Source of the DNA: Pelargonium nanum | Lineage: Eukaryota; Streptophyta; Magnoliopsida; Geraniales; Geraniaceae | DNA length: 43,287 nucleotides | Direction: 5' to 3' | NCBI GenBank assembly: GCA_036897485.1 | Contig: JAYMTF010000242.1 | Coordinates: 1 to 43,287, forward strand | Shown: piece after piece, positions 1 through 8,899 of the stretch | How positions within the stretch are numbered: the stretch's first letter is position 1 | Layout of the letters: each line of letters opens with the position of its first letter | Position numbers and translations under genes: made by a program | Notes under the pieces: generated by a model | The model's input: the letters and a program-made list of their open reading frames with translations, nothing else | The model's database searches: none | What the model was told of the DNA's origin: nothing

Positions 1-57
1 TCCTTAATTTTTGCAAAAAATAGAAACATGACACTCATTTTGGGACGGAGGGAGTAT
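1..57. mobile_element. Right end of a Stowaway-like MITE, truncated by the window edge
   Basis: The stretch ends in CATTTTGGGACGGAGGGAGTA, the reverse complement of the TACTCCCTCCGTCCC terminus common in plant Tc1/mariner-type MITEs, with a terminal TA. It lies in the intron just upstream of the homeodomain exon. The left end is outside the window. Related termini occur at 4402-4661 and near 43138. Confidence 0.6.
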
Positions 58-146
58 TTGAGACTTCCATAATCCTATGCTCATGAATTGGTTGTGCTCT
101 ATATATCTATGCATTCATATTTAATTTAATGGTAATTTATATACAG

Positions 147-686
147 GGGCTCAACGAATTCTTCAAGGAAAATCAGTATCCTGATAAAGCAACAAAAGAA
201 AGATTGGCAGTGGAGCTAGAATTGACTCCTCAACAGGTAATGCTTATTTTCATTGATGTAATGGTGCAACAGTTTCATTTTTACTGTTAAACATTAAAGA
301 AAACTTCTTCATGGTTTCCCCTTCAAGCCCACCCGCCCTCCCTCAAAATTTTATTTGTTCAGGTTAGCAAATGGTTTAACAATTCTCGCTGGAGCTTTCG
401 CCATTCGTCATGTACTGAACCCTGTTCGACAGCATGCACAGCTAGAAAGAGAGTTCGGACTGAAACAAATGACAGACCACCTCAGGCCGAGCCAGAAATG
501 GTTGCTGGAGGAACCACCTCCGAACGAGCTGAAAATAACGTGACACCCGAGACAAGCACTGCAGCGCCTGATAGATCCGGCAGTGATGCGATGGATGGGA
601 AGTTGTTGAGTCCTGGAAGTAGTAGAAATGATTATAGAAAGAGGAAAGGTAATGTGCAGACTAGAAGAAGAAAGTCTACAGGTTGA
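147..686 (+). CDS. PHD-finger/homeodomain transcription factor (PRHA/HAT3.1-type), last two exons only
   Basis: Two exons are visible: 147-236, after an acceptor ATACAG and ending CAACAG|GTAATG, and 363-686, after TTGTTCAG and ending at TGA 684-686. Together they read GLNEFFKENQYPDKATKERL, then a short linker and QQVSKWFNNSRWSFRHS. This is the end of a homeodomain: helix 3 carries the invariant WFxNxR. The ENQYPD and RWSF context is typical of the plant PHD-finger homeodomain proteins PRHA and HAT3.1. After the homeodomain comes about 90 residues of low-complexity, polar C-terminus ending in a basic patch (RKRKGN, TRRRKS) that could be a nuclear localisation signal. The PHD finger and N-terminus lie left of the window. 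The role is DNA binding in the nucleus; the choice between PRHA and HAT3.1 cannot be made from this fragment. Confidence 0.85.
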
Positions 687-757
687 GCAACTTGAATTTC
701 TAACCTTAAAAGTTGTTTCAACCCCCAAACAATTACCACTTTCTGCAAATATCTTGA

Positions 758-1512
758 AACTTCAGGTACCAGGAATTGTTGTAATCGGCTAATGGTGCTC
801 AGGTTTTCCTAGTTTTGTTAGGCTATTTTTTGTCCTCACATTAAAAAAGATACTAAACAGAAATATTATATCAATCTAGTTATTATGTCATTTTTTCAAA
901 GAAATTGTTTGGAAATGGTATTCTGGCGTGATTACGTCATTTCTTGATCATTTCTTTCAAAGTTAGTTATGTATCTGATGTGCAATTTCCTCTTGGTTCA
1001 TGGAACAAATTGTTCTTTCATGTTGTTCAACAGTGAATATGAATCAATCGTCTTAAAAAGACATGCAATGACCCGCTATTTCAGCACATCCAGACTAATC
1101 TTATTTGAGACTTAAGGTACTAGGAATTGTTGTAATTCGCTAATGGTTCTCAGGTTTTCCTAATTTTGATAGGCTATTTTTTGCCCTCACATTAAAAAAG
1201 ATAGTAAATAGAAATAGAGGAAAATGAATCTAAGCCAAACAATTTATGGCTTAGGCTAAGCCAAACTAATGAGGTGATGACACCTCATTAAATTTCACTC
1301 ATACCCACCAAAGTGAATTGGTAGGAGCGGAGCGACACGCCCGGATCTATAATTTTTAATGAAGTGTCATCACCTCATTAATGACTTAGCCTAAGCCAAT
1401 ATATCTTGGCTTAGGATCCTTGCCCTCATAGAAATATTATATAAATCTAGTTATTATGTAATTTTTTCAAAGAAATTGTTTGGAAATGGTATTGAGGACG
1501 TGATTATGTCAT
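758..1512. repeat. Tandem duplication of the homeodomain gene 3' flank (copy 1 758-940, copy 2 1109-1512)
   Basis: Copy 1 and copy 2 share an almost collinear run from GGTACCAGGAATTGTTG / GGTACTAGGAATTGTTG through the TTTTCAAAGAAATTG block to GTGATTAYGTCAT. A shorter homologous tail (CAGACTAATCTTATTTGA) follows each copy, at about 1090 and 1523, so the original unit was near 350 bp. Copy 2 is interrupted by the small element at 1217-1427 and lacks most of the spacer that follows copy 1. Copy 1 sits where the 3' UTR of the homeodomain gene is expected. Divergence is roughly one mismatch per ten bases by eye, so the duplication is not recent. Confidence 0.85.
1217..1427. mobile_element. Non-autonomous Mutator-like MITE, 211 bp, with 9-bp target duplication
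   Basis: The element has terminal inverted repeats of about 75 bp. The left end starts GAGGAAAATGAATCTAAGCC and the reverse complement of the right end starts GAGGGCAAGGATCCTAAGCC. Inside both are GGCTTAGGCTAAG and GAGGTGATGACAC. It is flanked by ATAGAAATA at 1208-1216 and 1428-1436, a 9-bp direct repeat, which favours Mutator-like over hAT (8 bp) elements. The neighbouring duplicate holds the matching uninterrupted site ACAGAAATA at 857-865. There is no coding capacity. Within the arm, GGCTTAGGCTAAGCC is a perfect 7-bp stem with a one-base loop. Confidence 0.8.
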
Positions 1513-1557
1513 CCACTCATCTAGACTAATCTTTATTTGATACTTGGTCATAGGATA

Positions 1558-1640
1558 AAGTTCTCGAATCGAAGCCGAGAGTTGTTCCCACTCACCCAGT
1601 CCTGCGCTACTCATTGCGCCACTGCCCTTGGGTATGATGG
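1558..1640 (-). repeat. tRNA-like sequence / tRNA-derived SINE head
   Basis: On the minus strand this reads GGGCAGTGGCGCAATGAGTA then GCGCAGGACT, resembling an A box of the TGGCGCAGTNGGTAGCGC kind, followed about 30 nt later by GGCTTCGATTCGAGAAC, resembling a B box (GGTTCGATTCC). It does not fold into a complete tRNA: the acceptor arms do not pair. It is therefore a degraded tRNA or, more likely, the head of a SINE. No target duplication was recognised. It lies 220 bp upstream of the cyclin start codon. Confidence 0.45.
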
Positions 1641-1853
1641 AACTTATGTTGAGGGTTAGTAAAAATGAGAGTCAATTACGGCCCAAGTAAGGAGCAACAA
1701 GTTCCATGACAAGGGCGCGCAAACCCACATTTTGAAATGGCGGCACAGCGTCTCTCTCTTCCCCTTTATACGCACACATGATAGACACATCAATCTCTAC
1801 TTCATCGCCATCGCCATCGACTCGTCTCCTAATCCTGATGCACCTAATCCATT

Positions 1854-4800
1854 ATGGAGAATCAGAATAACAAGAAGCGTGCCTCACCTGTCCACTCTCT
1901 CCCGATCTCCACCACCAAGAAGCGCGTCGTGCTCGGAGATCTCACCAATTCTCCCGATATCGCCTCTAATCGGAACTCTATCAAGAAGCAGCCCAGACGC
2001 AGATTGGACCCGGAGTCCTCAAACACGGAGATCGTCCGTAGCCCGGAGGATCCTCAGAGTTCCGGTTATGCGGCGAGCATATACAACCATCTTCGCTCTC
2101 TTGAGGTGTTCAGACTTCTTGGCTTCTTTGATTTTGTTGGGTTTAATGTTTTTGGTTTGCATAGAAATGGATGATCAGGAAACGAAGTATCGATTTTAGA
2201 AATCCGGACATGACTATGGGTTTTAATTGATATATGGAAGTTCATGTTTGTTTTAATTAAGATCTGTTTTATTATTTTTAAGCAATTCGGTATTCAGGGT
2301 GGGATTCTGCTGAAGCTTGTGATTATGCCCTTTCTTCATTTCTCATCTCAGTTTGATTAAATCTTAACTTAGTATATGTGTATGATCTGATTTTCATTGG
2401 GTCATTAAGCTCAGAATTTTGGTTTATAGTTTCTTGCTTCTCTTGATTCTCGTTTACAATTTGAGATGAGAGTTTGTATTTGTTCAAATAATTTGGTGTA
2501 TGGCTTGGAGTTTATTTAATTGGTTGTTAGGAGAATGAATTCAATTTAGTTGGATCAGATGTTTCTTGAGTTTTCACCTAGGATTTTAACAAATTGGGCC
2601 AATGGAGTTTGACATTGACTGATGATCAGTTTATGTATTTCAGATGGAGCAGGGAAGAAGACCACTGCCCAACTATCTTGAGAGGGTTCAGTATAATATT
2701 TCAGCGACAATGCGGGCAGTCCTAGTGGATTGGTTAGTGGAAGTTGCAGAGGAGTACAAGCTTACTTCAGATACCCTTTATCTCACTGTATCATATGTTG
2801 ACAGATTTCTCTCTGCACATGCTATTGACAAGAACAGGCTACAGCTTCTTGGTATCTCTTGCATGTTTACTGCCGCGTATGTACATCACCTCCTATCTTC
2901 TACGTGTACCTTTTATTTTCAGTTAATTTTTAGGCACTTTTTAAGTGCCTGAAATGATATTTCATTGTTGGTTGACTCAGAAAATATGAAGAGATCTGTA
3001 CCCCACACGCAGAAGATTTTTGCTACATAACAGATAATACTTACACCAAGGAGGAGGTTTGTTCCTAACTTTTCTACTTGGTTGTGCAATTGTGTCTTTA
3101 TTCCATTTTCCCATTTTTATTAGTATCTGATACAACGGGGGAAACTAAAAGAAAATGAGATAGCAAGCCAAATGCTGAATTGCATGAGATGGAACATCTG
3201 AAGTTCCACACATTTCCAATTAACTATCTCCTTTCTTTCTAAACCTTTTTGAGGCAACAGTACTGAGGGTTTTGTCTTTCTGTGGTTGACTCTGTATATT
3301 TGGTACGTGTTTATCTCACGGCTAAAAAATGGTTTTTGGGTTAATGTCTAGGTGCTAGGTATGGAGAGAGATGTACTCAAATTTTTGAACTTCGAGATGG
3401 GTATTCCCACAACAAAGAATTTTTTCAGGCATGCACACTCAAACTTTTGTAGTCGTTGCATCAGTGTTTTATGTTTATTTATGTCGTCAATGTCTTACAA
3501 CTAACACATCCATTAACATATTTCATGATGGACTTGCAGATGTTTGACAAGAGCTGTTCAAGTGAATTGCAAAGAGGTAAAACAATTGATGCTGTTTCTT
3601 GATCTTATTTCTACTTCTTGCTTCTCCTTTAGTTACCTAATTTTTGTTTGCTTTCTCCAGTCTCCTAATTTGCAGTGTGAGTTACTGGGTTCTTATCTTG
3701 CGGAGCTGAGTTTGTTAGACTATGGATGTGTGCGGTTCTTACCATCAATTGTTGCTGCTTCAGCTACTTTTCTCTCAAGATTTACAATCCAACCAAAGTT
3801 GCATCCTTGGGTGAGAAATATATTGCCCTTGTTCGTAGTTCATATAATAAGTTTTTGTCACTAGTACTTTCAAATTTCAGCAATTTATCTTTGATTCATT
3901 CGGTAGAAAGTTCATGAGGGTATTGAGTCAGGATGAAAGCAGAGAGTATTTGCATAGCAAGTCTGTCTTTCAACAACTCACTGAAGATTGAATTATAGAT
4001 GGATGATATGGTAAATTTTGGTCATCCATGAAGTTTTTAAGACTGTTAATCATCTGGAGAACATCTATAAGATGAATATGCAATGATGGTTCTTTTTTTT
4101 TTTTTGTCATTTTGCAGAATTTGGGGCTACAATGCTATTCAGGATATAAACCTTCTGACCTTAAAGAGTGCATCATTGCCATTCGTGATTTACAATTGAA
4201 TAAAAGTTGGAGTTCTTTGCTAGCAATAAGAAATAAATACAACCATCACAAGGTAATTTGGCAGGCAGTTTCGCTGCACTAACTCTATGTTCTAGATATT
4301 CAAATGGACTTGTTTAAAATGATGTCTCTGCATTTCCTCTGTATGTTCCAGATAGTCAGATTGACTTGTTAAAATGATGAGTTTTGCTTTGTAAAGAGAT
4401 GTACTCCCTGTCTGTGTCCCACATTCTGTATAAAAAATAGTTATCTCAAAATGAGTGTCCATGTTCCTTTTTGGTTAGTTAGTTAGTTATGCAAGAATCC
4501 TCCCACAATATACTAAGATAAGTCAGTTAGAACCTCTTGATTTTGTTATGACAATAGCACGCAAGGGTATGAGGGGAAAGTCCAATTCCAACTAATTTGT
4601 TCTTAATCCTTACAACAATAAAAATAATAATACACTCATTTTGGGAAGGAGAAAAAAAGTAGATTGTAATGTACTCTCCAAATCTCCATCATCAGTACTG
4701 GGTTGTCCTTTAGATTTCATACAGATACCTGGGATGGATAAGATATCTGCTATTTTATGATTCAAAAGAGTGCTGATTAGTCCTTAAAACATGTCTTGAA

Positions 4801-4891
4801 ACAGTTTGGGTGCGTAGCAACATTGTCTTCACCTTCAGAAATTCCAGCTTCTTATTTTGAGGGCATCGTGGAAGAAGCATCCATGAGATGA
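1854..4891 (+). CDS. CYCA3: A3-type cyclin (mitotic/S-phase cyclin A)
   Basis: Eight exons join in frame: 1854-2105, 2644-2876, 2981-3056, 3352-3428, 3540-3576, 3661-3810, 4118-4252 and 4805-4891, giving 348 residues, the usual length for plant CYCA3. Residues 24-32, RVVLGDLTN, form a destruction box (RxxLxxxxN) for APC/C-driven turnover. The cyclin box starts with MRAVLVDWLVEVAEEYKL, whose LVEVxEEYKL is diagnostic of A-type cyclins, and continues through DRFLSA, KYEEICTP and FLNFEMGIPTTKNFFR. The C-terminal cyclin fold holds LAELSLLDYGCVRFLPSIVA and YKPSDLKEC, and the protein ends with a short tail. It would bind and activate CDKA/CDKB kinases in the nucleus at S phase and G2/M. Intron 4 (3429-3539) begins GC rather than GT. 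Introns 2, 3, 5 and 6 are short; intron 7 carries a MITE. The start is the first ATG that opens the basic N-terminus. Confidence 0.93.
4402..4661. mobile_element. Stowaway-like MITE in cyclin intron 7
   Basis: The left end is TACTCCCTGTCTGTGTCCC, followed by CTCAAAATGAGTG. The right end is CACTCATTTTGGGAAGGAG running to a TA. The two arms are inverted copies of each other, the CTCCCTCC-type terminus is that of plant Tc1/mariner-derived MITEs, and TA flanks both ends. The termini have drifted (small insertions in the left arm), so the copy is old. It is non-coding and AT-rich inside, and it does not disturb the splice sites of the intron (donor 4253, acceptor before 4805). Confidence 0.65.
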
Positions 4892-5926
4892 CTCGAGAAG
4901 TTAACTTTGAACTTGCAGAAAGCATCATCTGGAAATTCCAGTTAAGACATTACATATTACCTTGCAGTTGTTGCTCATATTTCAGGGTTTATTGAATCAA
5001 GTGGTGGTTGAGGCCCTACGGGTTCAAACATCCTAAAGTTCCCAGAGATTGATTTTTTTTTGTTCTTGGCATGGCCATTATGTAAAGAATTCATTTCAAA
5101 CATGGTAGCTAGCTTAGCTTCCTTTTAAACAGGGACTATGATAATTTTGTAGATTGTGTTGAGAACTGGATAGATATGGAAAATTACTTGTATATTTTAT
5201 GGGCTTGTAAATTTCTAAAGTTGAGAAGAAAAAAAAAGGGTTAAATTCTTCCATGTCATGAAGTCATTTCAATTTTCAGATCATCCATATCATGATCAAT
5301 GTATTTTAACGGTTTAAACTATGAATTGGGTTGATCTTGTCATTCCCTCCTCTGTGTTATCAACTGGTAGGATATGAAACAGAACAAATATTCTGTGTAT
5401 TGCTCAACAAACTTTCCACACATGATCAGTGGGTAACTCAGCTAATCGGGATAGGTTGTGACTCATTTACTTGTTGCGAAATTGGCAGCTGCATTTCATT
5501 TGTTTTATTTTACATAGAACTAGTGTTACAGAACTTGAGGTGCACCAAAAAGAGTAAGTCACCTATAGAAGTAAAGAGAAGTAGGTGATATTTTCTTTGT
5601 TCCCATAGGCAACTGCCACCGCGATTACTATAGAGATTGGAATCAACGACTGAGTAGTTCTTCTATCAAGTCTCTGTCATTTCTTCTTCCACACCCGTAA
5701 ATGGGAGGTCCCTACATTGCTAGATACGGAACAGTAACATAAACATACATCTGAAACCATATGCTATAGAGTAAATTTCATTGACATCCTCTTCTGCTGC
5801 AGGTAAATGCTAATCATGCTCTGCTTCGCAAACGCAAACGTATCTTCACCATATAGTGATTGTTGAACTCGGTGGATCTTGAGTCTTCATGATCTTGCCT
5901 AGCAACGATAGTTAGATATATGTATA
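4892..5926. other. Convergent intergenic region between the cyclin and C2H2 genes
   Basis: This holds the 3' UTR of the cyclin on its left and the 3' UTR of the minus-strand zinc finger gene on its right. An 85-codon open frame around 5331-5588 has no recognisable domain and no coding character. I see no repeat or RNA gene. Confidence 0.6.
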
Positions 5927-6221
5927 CTAAAGCCGAAGATTCAAGTCAAGAGATGTTGTCTCTGGCTGTGGCTGCGGATCCAAGTGGAAGCTCCCAGGCC
6001 ACATCAAATCCATTGCTTCCTCCAACATGAAGGGCACCCATGGCATTTCATATCCTGCACTGCTGCTGCTAAATCTTGCTACAACTGGAGCTCCATCTCT
6101 GCTCGGCTTGTGAACAAGTGAATGGGGTGAGATGCCTAGTGACCGAGCTGTCGGACTATTTATAGGCAAACCCATCATTGTCATCATCCTGTGGGATTGA
6201 TATCTTCTTGCTGCACCTCTC

Positions 6222-6252
<31 letters not shown>

Positions 6253-6442
6253 GCGCCTGCGAGCTGAAGAACTTTCTCTTACAGAAATTACACGAGAAAA
6301 CCTTACCCGTAACAGGCCTATATTGTGAGTCCGAGCCTCCGGCTGCTGAGGGTGAATTCACACACAGGCTCAGATTCAGCCATTCGTCTGGATTGTCACT
6401 GATATTTGATGTAATTTCACTTGTGTCTCCATGGAAGATCAT
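5927..6442 (-). CDS. Single-finger C2H2 zinc finger protein with EAR repression motif (ZFP1/3/4/7-like)
   Basis: An intronless 171-residue protein, normal size and structure for this plant family. The N-terminus carries EWLNLSL (residues 20-26). The single finger is FSCNFCKRKFFSSQALGGHQ, with zinc ligands Cys51, Cys54, His67 and His71, and contains the plant-specific QALGGH helix that reads DNA, followed by NAHKRERGAARR. The C-terminus ends in LDLNLRL, a classic DLNxL EAR motif that recruits TOPLESS-type co-repressors. The expected role is a nuclear transcriptional repressor in epidermal, trichome or hormone-related development, by analogy with Arabidopsis ZFP relatives; the exact orthologue cannot be settled here. 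The ATG at 6442 is the only sensible start. The gene converges on the cyclin gene. Confidence 0.92.
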
Positions 6443-8899
6443 TGTTGAGTTTCACAAGAAAAAGATATGGATTGGGAGAAGTTAGAGGGAATAAAAAGAG
6501 ATCGAGGAGTGGAATGGACAGGGAAAGGAAGTGAAGATTGGATGTTTTTTTATTATCTGGTTAGAATTTATTGGCCCATGAAGTGATGCTCTTATGTTTC
6601 AGGGGACAGTGCTGATGTCATCTTCACTGTTCTTGTCAAGCTTAGGATTCCCCACTTTCATCTATCTTCACTTTCTAACAGAGAAACTACATCGTTGACA
6701 CTCTAACAAGAACTGCATATAATATGTTGTCAAATTTGCAATCTACACTTTATTTAATGTGCCTGCCATTAATTCTTCAAATTTGGTTGCTATTGCTGAT
6801 TCTTGATTTGCAATATCTGTTTACTTTATTATGTATAGTGATTTCAGTAACTCAGTTTTGTTATGTCTGATAGTAAACAGTTAATGGTGATGGAGATGGA
6901 GATGGCATCCACCAGAAAAGAAGTATGGAAGTGAGTGGTGGTGGGGCTTGTTTATTTTATAATGCCAGTTTGATTTGATGCTGCAAGTGACAATAATGGT
7001 GAAAAAGTTTGGAGAAGATAGAGAGGTATCTTTTACCATTTTTATAATGTTTGAGTATCTGTGTGAGTGTCTTCATGTTGGGTCTTATTGCTGTTCTTTT
7101 CACACATGTAGTGGCCTATATGCATATACTGATCAGAGTCCTGACTGCATTGGAAAATAGGAGAAGTGCATTGAGAGCCACTTGTGTTTGTTCTTTGTGT
7201 TTTGTTTATGGACAAGACAAAAGAAGCTCACTTCTCCATGGTATGTGGTGGATATTAGGACATGACATTACCAAATTTGTATATATAATTGTGTGGTGCA
7301 ATTTGTGTTCTGTTCAGTGCTATTTTTGGAGGGATTTGCACTGTGGTGTACACTTGGATGTTGTCCTTTTTCTTGGTGAAACACATGGAGACTGTCCTTT
7401 ATTTTTCATTTTATTTTATTTTTCTTGGAAGAGTCCATATAGCATTATTGGACAAGATTCATTTTATGGGATCTGAGTTGAATGCAACTTGTGTTCATAT
7501 GAAAAACACAGCATGTGATGATTGCAGGTTGTAGGAAAGTGGAAAGGTAAGAGAGGAACAAGTGGGAGAGGGAGTAGTGGATAGATAAGTACCAAAGATA
7601 TGGTGTTTGGAGATAACTATGATGAGTTTGATGAGTAGTGAGTGGTCACTGCTCAGGTGAATATGCTTTCTCCTTCTTCTTCTTCCTCTGGAACTTGAGC
7701 TTCTAACAAATGGGAAACTATAGGAGGATGCAAAGTCAACATCTCCCAAAGCAACCTTTTTCTTGGTTGCTGCCTTTAGGATAACTTCTTTTTGTGTGTG
7801 TGTGAGTATTATGAGCAAGTTCTATTTGCTTCCTATTTACTAACTGAACTGCATATTTACAAAATCAACCGGTCAAAATAGTTCTAACATCTTCAAAAAC
7901 ATATCTGCAGCCCACGTCTATTGTTTCTTCCTGACTAGTCATCCAAAAAAATACATGAGTTGAACTCACGACGTCACACATGGAGAAAGATACGTGTCTT
8001 TACTATTATTTCTTAGTTTTTGCAACTAAGTGTTAATTGTAAAAGTATTCTCGTTATTTGGGTTGGTCGAAAAAAAAAATGAAAGAAAGGCATCCTCGTT
8101 GTCAATGATATTGAGAGATTCATGCATAGCTTCAAACGCATCCCCAAGTATTTCATCACTTTGCTGGTGGTCCTTTCTTGGGGCATTCATGATGTTCAAG
8201 TTTCGGAATTGAAATCGGTAATTCCCTTCAATCTTCAATCTCATGTTGCCAAACAAAACATGAAAACAAAGATAATCTCAAGAACCAAACCATCACTATT
8301 GTATCATTCTCTTGGACTCAACTTATTGTATTTGACACATTCCAATTCTCTCCAAGTAGAGAAGAGACAACATGTCCCTTGAGCTACTTGAAAGAAGAAA
8401 ACTTTTTTCTTTTGTGAAAAAGCTTTTACCTCTACACTAACGTTAACTCTCTTGATCAATTTGTGAAGAATGATTGACAAGACAATGATGTTTCTTCACT
8501 TGAAAGAAAAAAAAAAAAAACCATTATAATTAAGCTTTTGTAACAACGACAACAAGCACCTCCTAATCAATCACCTCCCAAATATCTTTTATACAGAACG
8601 GTCTCCATTCATTTGCAGCAACTCACTGTTGCAGCCTCTACTCATCACACATTTGTGGCCATATCTTCCTAAAATTTTCAGATTTGCTCACTAACTACAC
8701 TAAGGAGCAATAAGCTCTTGATGTAAACAAAGAAGTGTAAGCGAATCAGAAAATTGAACACGACATTAAAGCTTATGCAACAAGATTTTATCTTTACGCA
8801 AAACCCGTAATCCATCAAGCCAGGGGATAAATTTAGCTTACACAGATCTTATGCTGTTCAGAGTTCTACTACAACAGTTTAAAGACAAACTATAAATGA
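6443..8899. other. Intergenic region, no supported gene
   Basis: The right flank of the C2H2 gene serves as its promoter. Open frames exist, the longest of 141 codons near 7051-7476, but that one opens with TTG, not ATG, and shows no family signature. The minus-strand frame at 8026-8256 is also unrecognised. The DNA is AT-rich with long A/T runs, for example near 8505-8520. A long non-coding transcript cannot be excluded from sequence. Confidence 0.5.

Noticed and set aside
1732..2199. A 155-codon frame overlapping cyclin exon 1
   Set aside because: Out of frame with the cyclin, runs through the intron donor, and is Ser/Arg/Pro-rich without a domain.
5331..5588. An 85-codon frame downstream of the cyclin
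   Set aside because: No recognisable motif; lies in the convergent 3' flank.
7051..7476. A 141-codon plus-strand frame with hydrophobic content
   Set aside because: It opens with TTG, has no family signature, and the DNA has UTR or intergenic character.
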